A stretch of 64,000 nt of DNA, from the NCBI RefSeq assembly GCF_015679185.1, contig NZ_CP064939.1:4464001-4528000 (forward strand), in the 5' to 3' direction. The translations under genes and the position numbers were made by a program. Every line of letters begins with the position of its first letter. The first letter of the stretch is position 1. Below the pieces are notes generated by a model. The model was not told the DNA's origin, did no database searches, and saw nothing but the letters and a program-made list of their open reading frames with translations. Positions 27,326 through 35,868 of the stretch are shown in pieces. The DNA comes from Pedobacter endophyticus. GTDB taxonomy: Bacteria > Bacteroidota > Bacteroidia > Sphingobacteriales > Sphingobacteriaceae.

Positions 27326-28093
27326 ATGTCATCAAATATATTCGATTTAACAGGAAAAACAGCCTTAGTAACGGGTTGTAAAAGAGGAATTGGTAAAGCA
27401 ATGGCTTTAGCCTTGGCCGAGGCAGGTGCCGACATTATTGGGGTTTCGGCAAGTTTAGAGCTTCAAAGCAGTGCCGTAGAAAAAGAAATCTTAGCCTTGG
27501 GAAGAAAATTTTATGCCTATCAATGCGATTTCGGTAAAAGAGAAGCAACCTTGGCCTTTGCAGCGCAAGTAAAAGCCGACCATCCGGTGATTGATATTTT
27601 GGTAAACAACGCCGGTACCATATTGCGTAAACCAATTGCTGAGCATCCTGACGACATGTGGGACGAGGTTATTGCCGTAAATCAAAGTTCGCCGTTTATT
27701 TTAACCAGAGAAATCGGCCGCGATATGATTGCAAGGGGAAGTGGAAAGGTAATTTTTACCGCTTCATTGTTGTCGTTTCAAGGTGGAATTACCGTACCAG
27801 GTTATGCCGCGAGTAAAGGTGCAATTGCCTCCTTAACAAAAGCCTTCGCCAACGAATGGGCATCAAAAGGCGTAAATGTGAACGCCATTGCACCGGGCTA
27901 TATCGCCACCGATAATACATCAGCATTGCGTGAAGATCAGGAAAGAAGCACTTCAATTTTAGCACGGATCCCGGCTGGAAGATGGGGAACCCCAGAAGAT
28001 TTTAAAGGACCGACCTTGTTTTTGGCATCAAGCGCAAGCGATTATGTTCATGGAACGATCTTAACAGTGGATGGCGGTTGGATGGGACGGTAG
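27326..28093 (+). CDS. kduD: 2-dehydro-3-deoxy-D-gluconate 5-dehydrogenase (SDR family)
   Basis: A cytoplasmic short-chain dehydrogenase of 255 residues reducing 2,5-diketo-3-deoxygluconate to KDG with NAD(P)H. Cofactor motif TGCKRGIGKA (residues 16-25), NNAG (94-97), catalytic Ser147 in FTASLL, Tyr160 and Lys164 in YAASK. The C-terminus LTVDGGWMGR is typical of KduD. It directly follows the DUF4861 gene and closes the uronate branch started by KduI. The later steps (KDG kinase and aldolase) are not in the window. Confidence 0.93.
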   Translation: MSSNIFDLTGKTALVTGCKRGIGKAMALALAEAGADIIGVSASLELQSSAVEKEILALGRKFYAYQCDFGKREATLAFAAQVKADHPVIDILVNNAGTILRKPIAEHPDDMWDEVIAVNQSSPFILTREIGRDMIARGSGKVIFTASLLSFQGGITVPGYAASKGAIASLTKAFANEWASKGVNVNAIAPGYIATDNTSALREDQERSTSILARIPAGRWGTPEDFKGPTLFLASSASDYVHGTILTVDGGWMGR

Positions 28094-28848
28094 TTTTTAG
28101 TCTGAAGTCTTTAGTCCTGAGTCTTTAGTCCGGTGTCCGAAAGTCCGAGGTCGGAAGTTTGGGTGTTTAATAAAATCACACGGTTCTTACAGGCGCCTAG
28201 ACTCCGGACTTTCCGACTTTCTGACTTTTTCAAAGACTTTCCGACTTTTTTTCCTCCGGTTGTCACCCTGAGCGGAGTCGAAGGGTAAGTGAAGGGTCTT
28301 CGACTACGCTACTATTGACGTTTTTCGAAACAATCCAAAAATCGTCATTTCGACCGATTGCTCCGTGGAAGCTCCTGTGGAGGAGAAATCTTTGAACGTT
28401 CAATAGAGATTTCTCGGCTACGCTCGAAATGACGACCTGTTCTAGGGTCCTCCTCTAAACAACAACGTCATTCATATGGTTTTTTACTAAAAAATTGACC
28501 CTCAGACTGACAGATCAAATTGTAACACGCTCAGACTTCGGACTCCGGACTCCGGACTTCCCGACTTGTTCCTCCGGTTGTCACCCTGAGCGGAGTCGAA
28601 GGGTAAGTGAAGGGTCTTCGACTAGGCTCAGACTGACAGATTTAATTGTAATGCGCTCAGACTCCGGACTTCGGACTCCCGACTTCCCGACTTGTTCCTC
28701 GGGTTGTCACCCTGAGCGGAGTCGAAGGGTAAGTGCTAGGATCTTCGACTAAGTTTATCTTGAGCGAAGACGAAAGGCTCAGACTGACAGATTTAATTGT
28801 GATACGCTCAGACTTCGGACTTCCCGACCTCCGACTTTCGGACTTTTT
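28094..28848. repeat. 755-base repeat-filled gap after kduD
   Basis: Holds three copies of TGTCACCCTGAGCGGAGTCG-AAGGGTAAGTG at 28261, 28579 and 28705 (the last two in a 126-bp tandem), many short units of the ACTCCGGACTTCCGACTT kind, and a long inverted repeat: CGTCATTTCGA at 28343-28353 with TCGAAATGACG at 28424-28434, inner arms GAGAAATCT (28383) and AGATTTCTC (28407). The apparent open frame 28495-28752 is made of these repeats and is not a gene. Confidence 0.85.
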
Positions 28849-29478
28849 TCAAGAATACAAGTTATAAATCTCCTTAATTCCCTTTAGTATTGCATCGAAG
28901 TCGATCTTAAGATCTATCAGTTTACCAGTGCGGATGTCGAATACCCAGCCGTGAACCGTTAAGCCGCGTTCGGTAATTGCTTCTTGCACAGCTGCGGTTT
29001 TAAGCAAGTTTACACATTGCTCCTGCACGTTAAGCTCTACCAATCTGTCATAACGTTTTCCTTCATCTTCAATCGCATTGAGTTCGTCTCTATGAATTCG
29101 GTAAACATCGCGGATATTTCTCAGCCAGGGATTGAGGATGCCCATATCGGCAGGTTGCATAGCTGCTTTAACGCCGCCACAATTATAGTGACCGCAAACT
29201 ACAATATGGTTAACCTTTAAATGGCGAACAGAATAATTTAAAACCGTCATTACATTTAAATCCACGTTATTAACCAGGTTGGCAACGTTGCGGTGTACAA
29301 AGGCCTGTCCGGGCTGAATGCCCATTAAGTCTTCGGCGGTAACGCGACTATCCGAACAGCCGATATACAAAAATTCCGGGTTTTGGCCTTTTGAAAGTTC
29401 AGTAAAATAATTTTCGTCTATCGCCAGTTTGTCCGCGATCCATTTTTCATTGTTCTTAAAAACGTCTTCTACATTCAT
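28849..29478 (-). CDS. Beta-class carbonic anhydrase
   Basis: A 209-residue enzyme interconverting CO2 and bicarbonate in the cytoplasm. The zinc site of the beta class is complete: Cys41, with Asp43 and Arg45 of the regulatory dyad in CSDSR, then His97 and Cys100 in GHYNCGG. No signal peptide. It lies 18 bases downstream of the NAD(P)H oxidoreductase gene on the same strand and may share its transcript. Confidence 0.95.
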   Translation of the reverse strand: MNVEDVFKNNEKWIADKLAIDENYFTELSKGQNPEFLYIGCSDSRVTAEDLMGIQPGQAFVHRNVANLVNNVDLNVMTVLNYSVRHLKVNHIVVCGHYNCGGVKAAMQPADMGILNPWLRNIRDVYRIHRDELNAIEDEGKRYDRLVELNVQEQCVNLLKTAAVQEAITERGLTVHGWVFDIRTGKLIDLKIDFDAILKGIKEIYNLYS

Positions 29479-29496
29479 GTTATTTAATTGAGGTTA

Positions 29497-30036
29497 TTAA
29501 GGATTATTATTTCCTTCAATTGAAGGCTTTTCAGTTATAAAGCTAAAGAAAGATTTTCTGATCAACGCCAACTCCTGTTCAGGTAATTCCATATTGCTGT
29601 TAAAATATTGATGGCCCCTGAAAACCATTTCCATGTAATTCGCAGTCATGAAAAACGGAGTTACAAAGCCATCGGGCAACTCTCCATCCGTGCCCACGGC
29701 GATCAATTTCATTGTTTTGCCCTTTAAATTTCGGCCAACTTCCTTATTTAAAGTTACCCAATCAGTAAGCCTGTCGAAAAAATTTTTCATCCGTCCGCTC
29801 ATGGAGTACCAATACACAGGCGTTGCAAAAATAAGATGTTTATGGTAAAGGATTTCTTTGGCAAAGCGGTCGAACTGATCTTCTGGCGGATATTGATTAT
29901 CGTAGTTGTAAGGCAAACAATAATGTTCTGCCAGATTCAACTGATCAAAATCAACTCCTTCTGTTAGCTTGCTGATGAATTTTTGAGTATCACCACTCAA
30001 GCGGGCGCTTCCATTTATGATTAAGATGTCGGGCAT
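29497..30036 (-). CDS. NAD(P)H-dependent flavin oxidoreductase, flavodoxin-like fold
   Basis: A 179-residue protein of the NADPH-dependent FMN reductase/quinone reductase type. It begins MPDILIINGSARLSGDT, the phosphate-binding loop for FMN, and has ATPVYWYSMSGRMKNFFDRL near residues 92-111, the second flavin-contact block. It is probably cytoplasmic and acts on quinones or other small electron acceptors. Its substrate is not evident. The Crp-like regulator lies 66 bases upstream on the same strand. Confidence 0.88.
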   Translation of the reverse strand: MPDILIINGSARLSGDTQKFISKLTEGVDFDQLNLAEHYCLPYNYDNQYPPEDQFDRFAKEILYHKHLIFATPVYWYSMSGRMKNFFDRLTDWVTLNKEVGRNLKGKTMKLIAVGTDGELPDGFVTPFFMTANYMEMVFRGHQYFNSNMELPEQELALIRKSFFSFITEKPSIEGNNNP

Positions 30037-30102
30037 AAAGTTTTAACAAGTTTCGTGAATTAAAGTTTAGCAATTTGAGAGAACAAGCCCCGCATCGGTC
30101 AA

Positions 30103-30702
30103 TTAATTCATTTCCTCACCATTAAAATCCGTCAATTTCTTATCAATAAGCTGTTTCAATGTCCTGTTGAAACTTCTTAAGGATATACCCAGATAAGCCG
30201 CCATATCCTCCTTAGCGATCGAGATCTGTGCCTCAGTTTGCAGTTTGAGCAGTTTTAATACACCATATTCAAGCGCATAAAGTTGCTGGAACGACGCCCG
30301 CGAACTGGTTTGTATAATCCGGGTGGCCAGCTCTTGCATCAGCATCTGGGTAAAGGCCGGATTTGTGTCGGTTAGCGACATAAAAATACGATTGGGGATG
30401 GCGTATACAGTTACCTCGCTTATTGTTTCGACATTACAAAGGCAATCGATTTTTTTTATAGCCTCCAGTTCGCCAGCAATTTCGCCCTTGCCCAAAAACT
30501 CAATGATGAAATCTTTGCCATTTTCTTCAGAAATAAAGCACTTCGTAATGCCATCCTTCACAATGTAAACATTGGCGATTTTATCTCCCTGATTGATAAA
30601 CCGTGTGCCGGGCGAAAAGGATTTAACCAAAATGCCGGAGTCAGGTTGTTCGCTGTGCAGCTTTTCAATAAAAGAAAGGAAGGCAAGGTTCGTTCTTAAC
30701 AT
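30103..30702 (-). CDS. Crp/Fnr-family transcriptional regulator
   Basis: A 199-residue regulator: an N-terminal cyclic-nucleotide-binding-like beta-roll (about 20-115, with FSPGTRFINQGDKIANVYIV and FLGKGEIAGELEAI), a dimer helix, then a winged helix (about 150-195) with DMAAYLGISLRSFNRTLKQL as the recognition region. No Fnr-type cysteine cluster is visible (CLC at 86-88 is not that pattern). A dyad GGACAAATGTCC lies 12 bases upstream of the start, which suggests autoregulation. The divergent HAD/acetyltransferase genes could be its targets. Confidence 0.9.
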   Translation of the reverse strand: MLRTNLAFLSFIEKLHSEQPDSGILVKSFSPGTRFINQGDKIANVYIVKDGITKCFISEENGKDFIIEFLGKGEIAGELEAIKKIDCLCNVETISEVTVYAIPNRIFMSLTDTNPAFTQMLMQELATRIIQTSSRASFQQLYALEYGVLKLLKLQTEAQISIAKEDMAAYLGISLRSFNRTLKQLIDKKLTDFNGEEMN

Positions 30703-30713
30703 ATTTTTAGGCA

Positions 30714-30725
30714 GGACAAATGTCC
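30714..30725. promoter_or_regulatory. Candidate operator between the Crp-like and HAD genes
   Basis: The dyad GGACAAATGTCC is centred between divergent genes. A possible -7 box TACTTTTG for the rightward HAD gene lies at 30749-30756. Binding by the Crp-like protein is inferred from position alone. Confidence 0.4.
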
Positions 30726-30780
30726 TTTTTTGTCAAACTTGGTTGTTTTACTTTTGTAGGGCTAAAATTAATGCATAACG

Positions 30781-31473
30781 ATGAACAATCAAATTACAGT
30801 AATTGCCTTTGATGCCGACGATACGCTTTGGGTGAATGAGCCTTATTTCCGCGAAACGGAAGAAAAATTTGCCGTGATGTTGGAAGATTTTATGCCTCAC
30901 CACAGTATCGTTGCCGAACTGCTGAAAACAGAAATTACCAACCTGCCGCTGTACGGCTATGGCATTAAGGGTTTTATGTTGAGCATGATTGAAACCGTTT
31001 TGCGGATTACTGAAGGAAACGTAGATCCGGCTGTTATCGGTAAGGCCATTGCGCTTGGCCAGGAAATGTTAAACAAGCCCATTGAGCTTTTAGATGGTGT
31101 TGAAGAGGTGCTAAAGGCCCTGCATGGAAAATACAGATTGGTGGTTGCCACCAAGGGCGACTTGTTGGATCAACAACGAAAGCTGACCAAATCGGGCCTC
31201 GATCATTACTTTCACCATATTGAGATCATGAGCGACAAACAAGAACGCGATTATCAAAAGCTGATTAAGCACCTGGATTGTAAGCCTGATGAGTTTTTAA
31301 TGATCGGGAATTCTTTAAAATCGGATGTTTTGCCTGTTTTGGCCATTGGCGGTCATGCGGTGCACGTTCCGTATCATACTACATGGGTGCACGAGCATAT
31401 CGATCATACGATTGAGCACCCCAATTTTCATCAGGGGCAATGCCTGTCCGATATTCTTAAACTAGTTGAATGA
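30781..31473 (+). CDS. HAD-family hydrolase
   Basis: A 230-residue cytoplasmic phosphatase-type protein. HAD motif I is FDADDTLWVNE (residues 10-20, with the catalytic Asp pair). Motif II is VVATKG near 121-126, and motif IV is MIGNSLKSDV near 177-186. The helical cap lies between motifs I and II. It overlaps the CAT-like gene by four bases (ATGA at 31470), implying coupled translation. The phosphate substrate is unknown. Confidence 0.9.
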   Translation: MNNQITVIAFDADDTLWVNEPYFRETEEKFAVMLEDFMPHHSIVAELLKTEITNLPLYGYGIKGFMLSMIETVLRITEGNVDPAVIGKAIALGQEMLNKPIELLDGVEEVLKALHGKYRLVVATKGDLLDQQRKLTKSGLDHYFHHIEIMSDKQERDYQKLIKHLDCKPDEFLMIGNSLKSDVLPVLAIGGHAVHVPYHTTWVHEHIDHTIEHPNFHQGQCLSDILKLVE

Positions 31474-32114
31474 AAGAAAAAATAGACATAAACACATGGA
31501 TCAGAAAAGATCACTTTAATTTTTTTAATGCCTTCGAAGAGCCTTTTTTCGGCGTTACCGTCGATGTAGATTGCACATCAACCTACCGGGAGGCGAAGCA
31601 AAATGGAGCGTCGTTCTTTTTGCTTTATTTGCATAAGTCGTTAGTTGCAGCAAATGCGATTGAGCCCTTTCGCTATCGGATTATCGACGATGAGGTTTGG
31701 AAGTATAAAACCGTTCACGCTTCGGCAACAATTAATCGCCCGAACGGAACCTTTGGCTTTGGCTACATCGATTTCGATGAGCATTTTAACGATTTCTGCC
31801 TGGGGGCCAATAAAGAAATAGAAAAAGTTCGGGCCACAACCGGATTGATCGGCTCATCATCGGGCGAAAATGTGATTCACTTCTCCGCATTGCCATGGTT
31901 GAACTTCAAATCAATGTCGCACGCCCGAAGCTTTTCTCATCAGGATAGCTGCCCGAAAATTTCTTTTGGCAAAGTGAGGGACGAAAACGGAAAGAAAATC
32001 ATGACCGTTTCAATTCATGTGCACCATGCTTTGATGGATGGCTTCCATGTTTCAGCTTTTGTAGATCAGTTTCAAGAGTTGCTGAACAAAAATCAGGAGT
32101 TAATTTTAGGTTAA
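31470..32114 (+). CDS. Chloramphenicol-acetyltransferase-like acyltransferase
   Basis: A 214-residue protein with the CAT fold. The catalytic block HVHHALMDGFHVS has His186 and Asp190 at the classic spacing, and SFFLLYLHKSLVAAN and FGFGYIDFDEHF match CAT positions. Such proteins use acetyl-CoA and form trimers with the active site between subunits. Being coupled to a HAD hydrolase in an ordinary chromosomal setting, it may acylate a metabolite rather than give antibiotic resistance. That point cannot be settled from sequence. Confidence 0.88.
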   Translation: MKEKIDINTWIRKDHFNFFNAFEEPFFGVTVDVDCTSTYREAKQNGASFFLLYLHKSLVAANAIEPFRYRIIDDEVWKYKTVHASATINRPNGTFGFGYIDFDEHFNDFCLGANKEIEKVRATTGLIGSSSGENVIHFSALPWLNFKSMSHARSFSHQDSCPKISFGKVRDENGKKIMTVSIHVHHALMDGFHVSAFVDQFQELLNKNQELILG

Positions 32115-32148
32115 TGAGGGCTTAATGTTGGGCGTTTAACTTCGGTTA

Positions 32149-32355
32149 ATGTTTCCGCTTCTAACCATTATTGGCCTTTATTTATTTGCGCTTATTGCCA
32201 TGTTTTGCATGGATGGCGTGTACAAAGCAGCGATGTTTTTGGTTTTACTGTTGATCTTTACATTTATCGTGTTCCTTTTTATTGAGTATTCCATGCAATC
32301 GGCCATGTTTGTGCTCTGTTTTATGGCATTGTTCGCTTTTAAGCGGAAAGATTAA
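32149..32355 (+). CDS. Small two-helix membrane protein, unknown function
   Basis: A 68-residue frame composed almost entirely of two hydrophobic stretches (about 5-21 and 28-62) with a basic end (FKRKD). It lies 34 bases after the acetyltransferase gene on the same strand and may be the third gene of that unit. No family is recognised. Confidence 0.5.
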   Translation: MFPLLTIIGLYLFALIAMFCMDGVYKAAMFLVLLLIFTFIVFLFIEYSMQSAMFVLCFMALFAFKRKD

Positions 32356-32361
32356 TTTTCA

Positions 32362-32392
32362 TTTGCTTTAGAAAAACTATTTGCTATTTTTG
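32362..32392 (+). promoter_or_regulatory. Promoter, probably of the tRNA-Ala gene
   Basis: TTTG (32362-32365), 19 bases, TATTTTTG (32385-32392): an exact match to the Bacteroidota consensus. No protein gene follows closely. The tRNA begins 112 bases downstream. Confidence 0.65.
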
Positions 32393-32504
32393 CGCATGAT
32401 TTGATCATTCATCGATCATGATTTATTAGCCATTAGGTAATTAGTTATCGAAAATTACTTTTTGAGTTGGTCATTGAAGTTTGATTATTGATCATTTAAA
32501 AAAT

Positions 32505-32578
32505 GGGGGATTAGCTCATTTGGCTAGAGCGCTTGCCTGGCAGGCAAGAGGTGACCGGTTCGAATCCGGTATTCTCCA
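32505..32578 (+). tRNA. tRNA-Ala (anticodon GGC)
   Basis: A 74-base cloverleaf: acceptor GGGGGAT with ATTCTCC, D stem GCTC/GAGC, anticodon stem CTTGC/GCAAG around loop CTGGCAG, T stem ACCGG/CCGGT with loop TTCGAAT, discriminator A. CCA is not encoded. The acceptor holds a G3-T70 pair, the alanine identity element. A terminator follows. Confidence 0.95.
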
Positions 32579-32587
32579 CATCAATTT

Positions 32588-32622
32588 AAAGCCGATTTAT
32601 TAAGTTAAATCGGCTTTTTTTA
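32588..32622 (+). terminator. Terminator of the tRNA gene
   Basis: An 11-bp stem AAAGCCGATTT/AAATCGGCTTT with an 8-base loop, ending in a run of seven T. Confidence 0.85.
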
Positions 32623-32773
32623 TTCCCATTCAAAAGATATCTGTATATTCAAGTCGCCTGCGTTCGCCGATAAAGAATTGTTTACGTATCTGAACTTTCA
32701 TAAGATAAAAAAAGCGAAGGCAAACGCATAGCGTTAGCGAGTTACAAGAGAATACCTGCTTGAATAATTTTTT

Positions 32774-33526
32774 ATGGTAGAGAGCGGAACACAGGATTTT
32801 TATTTGTTTATTGATGAAAGCGGCGATCATGGCTTAAGAAATATAGATCCCGGCTTTCCCGTCTTTGTTTTGTGTGGGACACTATTTTCTACAGAGGACT
32901 ATAGTGATGCTCGAAATTCAATGAATAGCATCAAGGAAGAGTTTTGGGGCGATAAAGAGGTTATATTCCATTCCGTTGATATCAGAAAATGGAGAGATGC
33001 TTTTCAAATACTAATCAACCCGAAAATACGAGAAAGTTTCCTTAACAAGCTGAGCAAATTAATGATTGGATCTAAGTATACAGTTTTCGCCTCTGGCGTC
33101 AGGAAGGAAGAGTTTATTGGGAAATATGGAAAGTTGCATACCGATATCTATGAGGTGTGCTTATCCTTTATAATTGAAAGACTCGTTTTTTTTATTGATG
33201 ACATACCGGTTGCTCGAAAGCGGGTCACAATTATAATAGAGGAAAGAGGAAGAAAGGAAGATGCTAAACTGAAATCGAATTTTAATCGTTTGATACAGGT
33301 AGGAACAAGGTACGTTAGTCCGGAAAGATTGAGGTATATTGGCCTGTCACTTCATTTTAGAAAAAAGAAACAAAATATTAATGGACTTCAGTTTGCTGAC
33401 CTGGTCGCTTATCCAATAGCAAGGCATATTCTAAATCCTAAAAGTGCAAATCCTGCTTACGATATCGTAAAGAATCACCTATATATGAAAAATGGAAAGG
33501 AATACGGCCTCAAGATTAGCCCGTAA
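32774..33526 (+). CDS. DUF3800-family protein
   Basis: A 250-residue protein with the DUF3800 pattern: YLFIDESGDHG near residue 11 (first acidic pair), a mid-protein VTIIIEERGRKED, and GLQFADLVAYPIARHI near 205-220. The fold is thought to be RNase H-like, with the acidic residues as metal ligands; the activity is not known to me. It uses many AGA, ATA and GGA codons, unlike its neighbours. It lies next to a tRNA on one side and a truncated gene on the other, consistent with an acquired gene. Confidence 0.85.
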   Translation: MVESGTQDFYLFIDESGDHGLRNIDPGFPVFVLCGTLFSTEDYSDARNSMNSIKEEFWGDKEVIFHSVDIRKWRDAFQILINPKIRESFLNKLSKLMIGSKYTVFASGVRKEEFIGKYGKLHTDIYEVCLSFIIERLVFFIDDIPVARKRVTIIIEERGRKEDAKLKSNFNRLIQVGTRYVSPERLRYIGLSLHFRKKKQNINGLQFADLVAYPIARHILNPKSANPAYDIVKNHLYMKNGKEYGLKISP

Positions 33527-33809
33527 AAACAAAAAGCCCATGCTTTAGCATAGGCTTATTTGCCGACCGGCGACACGCCAATCCATACACAAATTTACAT
33601 ATTTTGTAACAAATAAACAAATAACAACAGACAAACAAGAGTAATAAACGGTAAGAATCAACATCGATTTTATCGAATGCGTTCCAAAAGTGATCAATGT
33701 CTTTGGTAATAAATGATGCCTTTAACGGATCAGATACAAATTGTGCATAAGAAAAGTTAAAAAGGCCCGCTAAGACGAAAATCGTCACCCAAAAATGTTT
33801 CATCATCAT
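33516..33809 (-). pseudogene. Truncated secreted-protein gene (N-terminal remnant)
   Basis: The start encodes a clear signal peptide (FWVTIFVLAGLFNFSYAQ), then a protein-like stretch DPLKASFITKDIDHFWNAFD. It recalls the N-termini of DUF2268-type secreted proteins, but this is weak. After about residue 53 it turns into low-complexity Leu/Phe/Cys sequence and runs into the DUF3800 gene's end. I read it as a gene cut off by an insertion or deletion. Conserved-looking coding is limited to about 33655-33809. Confidence 0.5.
33534..33557. terminator. Hairpin between convergent ends
   Basis: AAGCC-ATGCT stem with AGCAT-GGCTT, one mismatch, 2-base spacer, directly after the DUF3800 stop codon. T-rich sequence on one side and A-rich on the other would let it work both ways. 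Confidence 0.55.
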
Positions 33810-33916
33810 TAAATAAGGACCTCAAACCTGAATTGTTTGCAAAAGATTACTAAAATAAAATTCTGAACCATTGTATGTCTTTTTCGTTCTTTTTCCAGAT
33901 GCTCGATATAAAAACG

Positions 33917-34807
33917 CTAATTAAATTCCAGCCTGAAGGCCAAAGGCGAAAGATTGGTCTTTTTTTTGAACAAAGTACTAAACGACTGAGCATGTTCAAA
34001 ACCCAACGCGTAGGCAATTTCGCTGACAGTTAAATTCGTAGTCGACAGTTTTTCCTTTGCCTTTTCAATTAGCTTTTCGTGAATATGCTGCTGGGTATTT
34101 TGCCCTGTATGCACCCTTAATAAATCACTCAGGTAGTTTGCAGAAAGGTTCATCTTTTCGGCAAGGTACTGAACAGTCAACAGGCCGTTTTCATGCCCGT
34201 GACGATAATAATCATCGATCAGATTTTCGAATTTCGTTAATAACTGATGGCTGTTATTTTTGCGGGTGATGAACTGACGCTCATAAAAACGGTTAGAATA
34301 ATTGAGGAACAGTTCTATTTGCGAGAGAATAATATCCTGCGTGTGCTTATCGATGTGTACACATTCTTTATTAATCTTATCGAGGATGGTAATCAGGTCT
34401 TCTTCCTCCTCTGCCGATAAATGCAGTGCCTCGTTTACCGAATACGAGAAAAAACCATACTGGTGAATGCTATTGGCCAAACTGTTTCGCAATAAAAGAT
34501 CCGGATGGAAGATTAACAGGTAGCCAGAACCGCATTCCATGTTGCTCAAATCGAGATACTGTACCTGGTTTGGTGCAGTAAAACTCAGTACACCCTTATC
34601 GTAATCGTAATGTTGCTGTCCATATCTGATTTTGCCCTTCGCCTCTCGTTTCAAAGCCACGCAATAGAACCGATTGACAAAACCTTTCCATATTTCGTCA
34701 TCCAGAAAAATAGCCTGCTGCAAATTGATCACGCTCACCAGCGGATGCAAGGGCGCATTGAGCGATAAAAGTTTGTGAAACTGCGAAATCGAGTTGATGG
34801 CGTTCAT
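33917..34807 (-). CDS. AraC-family transcriptional regulator
   Basis: A 296-residue regulator with an N-terminal cupin-like sensing domain and a C-terminal pair of HTH motifs (about 205-295): LTVQYLAEKMNLSANYLSDLL and LTVSEIAYALGFEHAQSFSTLF, then KKKTNLSPLAFR. It lies 56 bases downstream of the aldo/keto reductase gene on the same strand. Regulators of this type often control such a neighbour; ligand unknown. Confidence 0.92.
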   Translation of the reverse strand: MNAINSISQFHKLLSLNAPLHPLVSVINLQQAIFLDDEIWKGFVNRFYCVALKREAKGKIRYGQQHYDYDKGVLSFTAPNQVQYLDLSNMECGSGYLLIFHPDLLLRNSLANSIHQYGFFSYSVNEALHLSAEEEEDLITILDKINKECVHIDKHTQDIILSQIELFLNYSNRFYERQFITRKNNSHQLLTKFENLIDDYYRHGHENGLLTVQYLAEKMNLSANYLSDLLRVHTGQNTQQHIHEKLIEKAKEKLSTTNLTVSEIAYALGFEHAQSFSTLFKKKTNLSPLAFRLEFN

Positions 34808-34863
34808 ATCATTCCTAATAACAATTAAAAATAGGCTGCATTTATTAAAATGCAGCCGCTAAA

Positions 34864-35868
34864 TTAATCAAGCAGGCCCATGCTAAATTCGTCGTAAGGC
34901 TTGCCTGTATTCGTACCAATCGGCACAATGCTTTCTAACCGGGCCAAATCTTCCGTAGTTAGTGTGATGGCTGCTGCGGCCATATTTTGCTCCAGATACT
35001 TTCTTTTTTTCGTACCCGGTATTGGAACAATTCCTTTGTTGATAATCCAGGCAATAGCCAGTTGCGGTGCCGTCACCCCTTTTTCATTCGCCATGGTTTT
35101 AATGGCTTCTACCAACGCTATATTTTTGTCGAAGTGCGCTTCCTGAAAGCGGGGTATCGCCCTGCGGAAATCATTCTCCGGAAGATCGGCCAGGCTTTTG
35201 ATCTCGCCAGACAAAAAACCGCGGCCGAGTGGCGAGTAGGCCACAAAGCCAATGCCCAGTTCCTGCAATGTTTTGACCACGCCACGCTCCTCAGCCGAAC
35301 GTTCGAACAATGAGTATTCGCTCTGCACCGCCGTTATCGGATGTACGGCGTGCGCCCGTCGTACGGTTTCAGACGACACTTCTGAGAGGCCAATGTAGCC
35401 AATCTTTCCTTCTTTTACTAATTCGCTCATAGCGCCCGCGGTTTCTTCAATGGGCGTGTTTTTATCCAAACGATGCATATAATACAAATCGATGTAATCG
35501 GTATTGAGGTTTTTTAACGAACGTTCGACCGCTTTTTTAACATATTCTTTTTTGCCATTAATTGCCCAGGTTACTTTATCATCATCATTAATTTCCCAGC
35601 CAAATTTAGTGGCGATAACGTATTTTTTGCGGTCAGCACCCATCGCTTTGGCAATAAGCTGTTCATTTTTCAGCGGTCCGTACAAATCTGCAGTGTCTAA
35701 AAAGTTGCCTCCCAGTTCAAGCGAACGATGTATGGTGGCAATCGCTTCCGTTTCATCCGCCGGCCCGTACATGTGTCCCTCTTCAAAGCCTGTCATTCCC
35801 ATACATCCCAATCCAATCTGCGGTACAATTAATCCTGCGTTGCCTAGTGCTATTTTCTTTATATCCAT
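34864..35868 (-). CDS. Aldo/keto reductase
   Basis: A cytoplasmic NADPH-dependent reductase of 334 residues. I use the ATG at 35866-35868 (MDIKKIALGN); an upstream in-frame ATG at 35913 only adds non-conserved residues. Family features are GLGCMGMTGF, DTADLYG (catalytic Asp, then Tyr), KFGWE (catalytic Lys), YYMHRLD, the cofactor stretch AYSPLGRGFLSG and PIPGTKKRKYLEQN. It belongs to the AKR group acting on aldehydes and ketones; substrate not evident. Confidence 0.93.
   Translation of the reverse strand: MDIKKIALGNAGLIVPQIGLGCMGMTGFEEGHMYGPADETEAIATIHRSLELGGNFLDTADLYGPLKNEQLIAKAMGADRKKYVIATKFGWEINDDDKVTWAINGKKEYVKKAVERSLKNLNTDYIDLYYMHRLDKNTPIEETAGAMSELVKEGKIGYIGLSEVSSETVRRAHAVHPITAVQSEYSLFERSAEERGVVKTLQELGIGFVAYSPLGRGFLSGEIKSLADLPENDFRRAIPRFQEAHFDKNIALVEAIKTMANEKGVTAPQLAIAWIINKGIVPIPGTKKRKYLEQNMAAAAITLTTEDLARLESIVPIGTNTGKPYDEFSMGLLD

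Noticed and set aside
28495..28752. Open frame of 85 codons
   Set aside because: Made of intergenic repeat units with two nearly identical halves; no start signal or family pattern.
31470..32114. Acquired chloramphenicol-resistance gene
   Set aside because: Fold and active site match, but the gene is coupled to a chromosomal HAD gene with native-looking codon use and no mobile element around it.
32560..33900. Direct-repeat attachment site pairing with the tRNA 3' end
   Set aside because: I looked for a second copy of GGTTCGAATCCGG further right and found none within the window, and there is no integrase gene.
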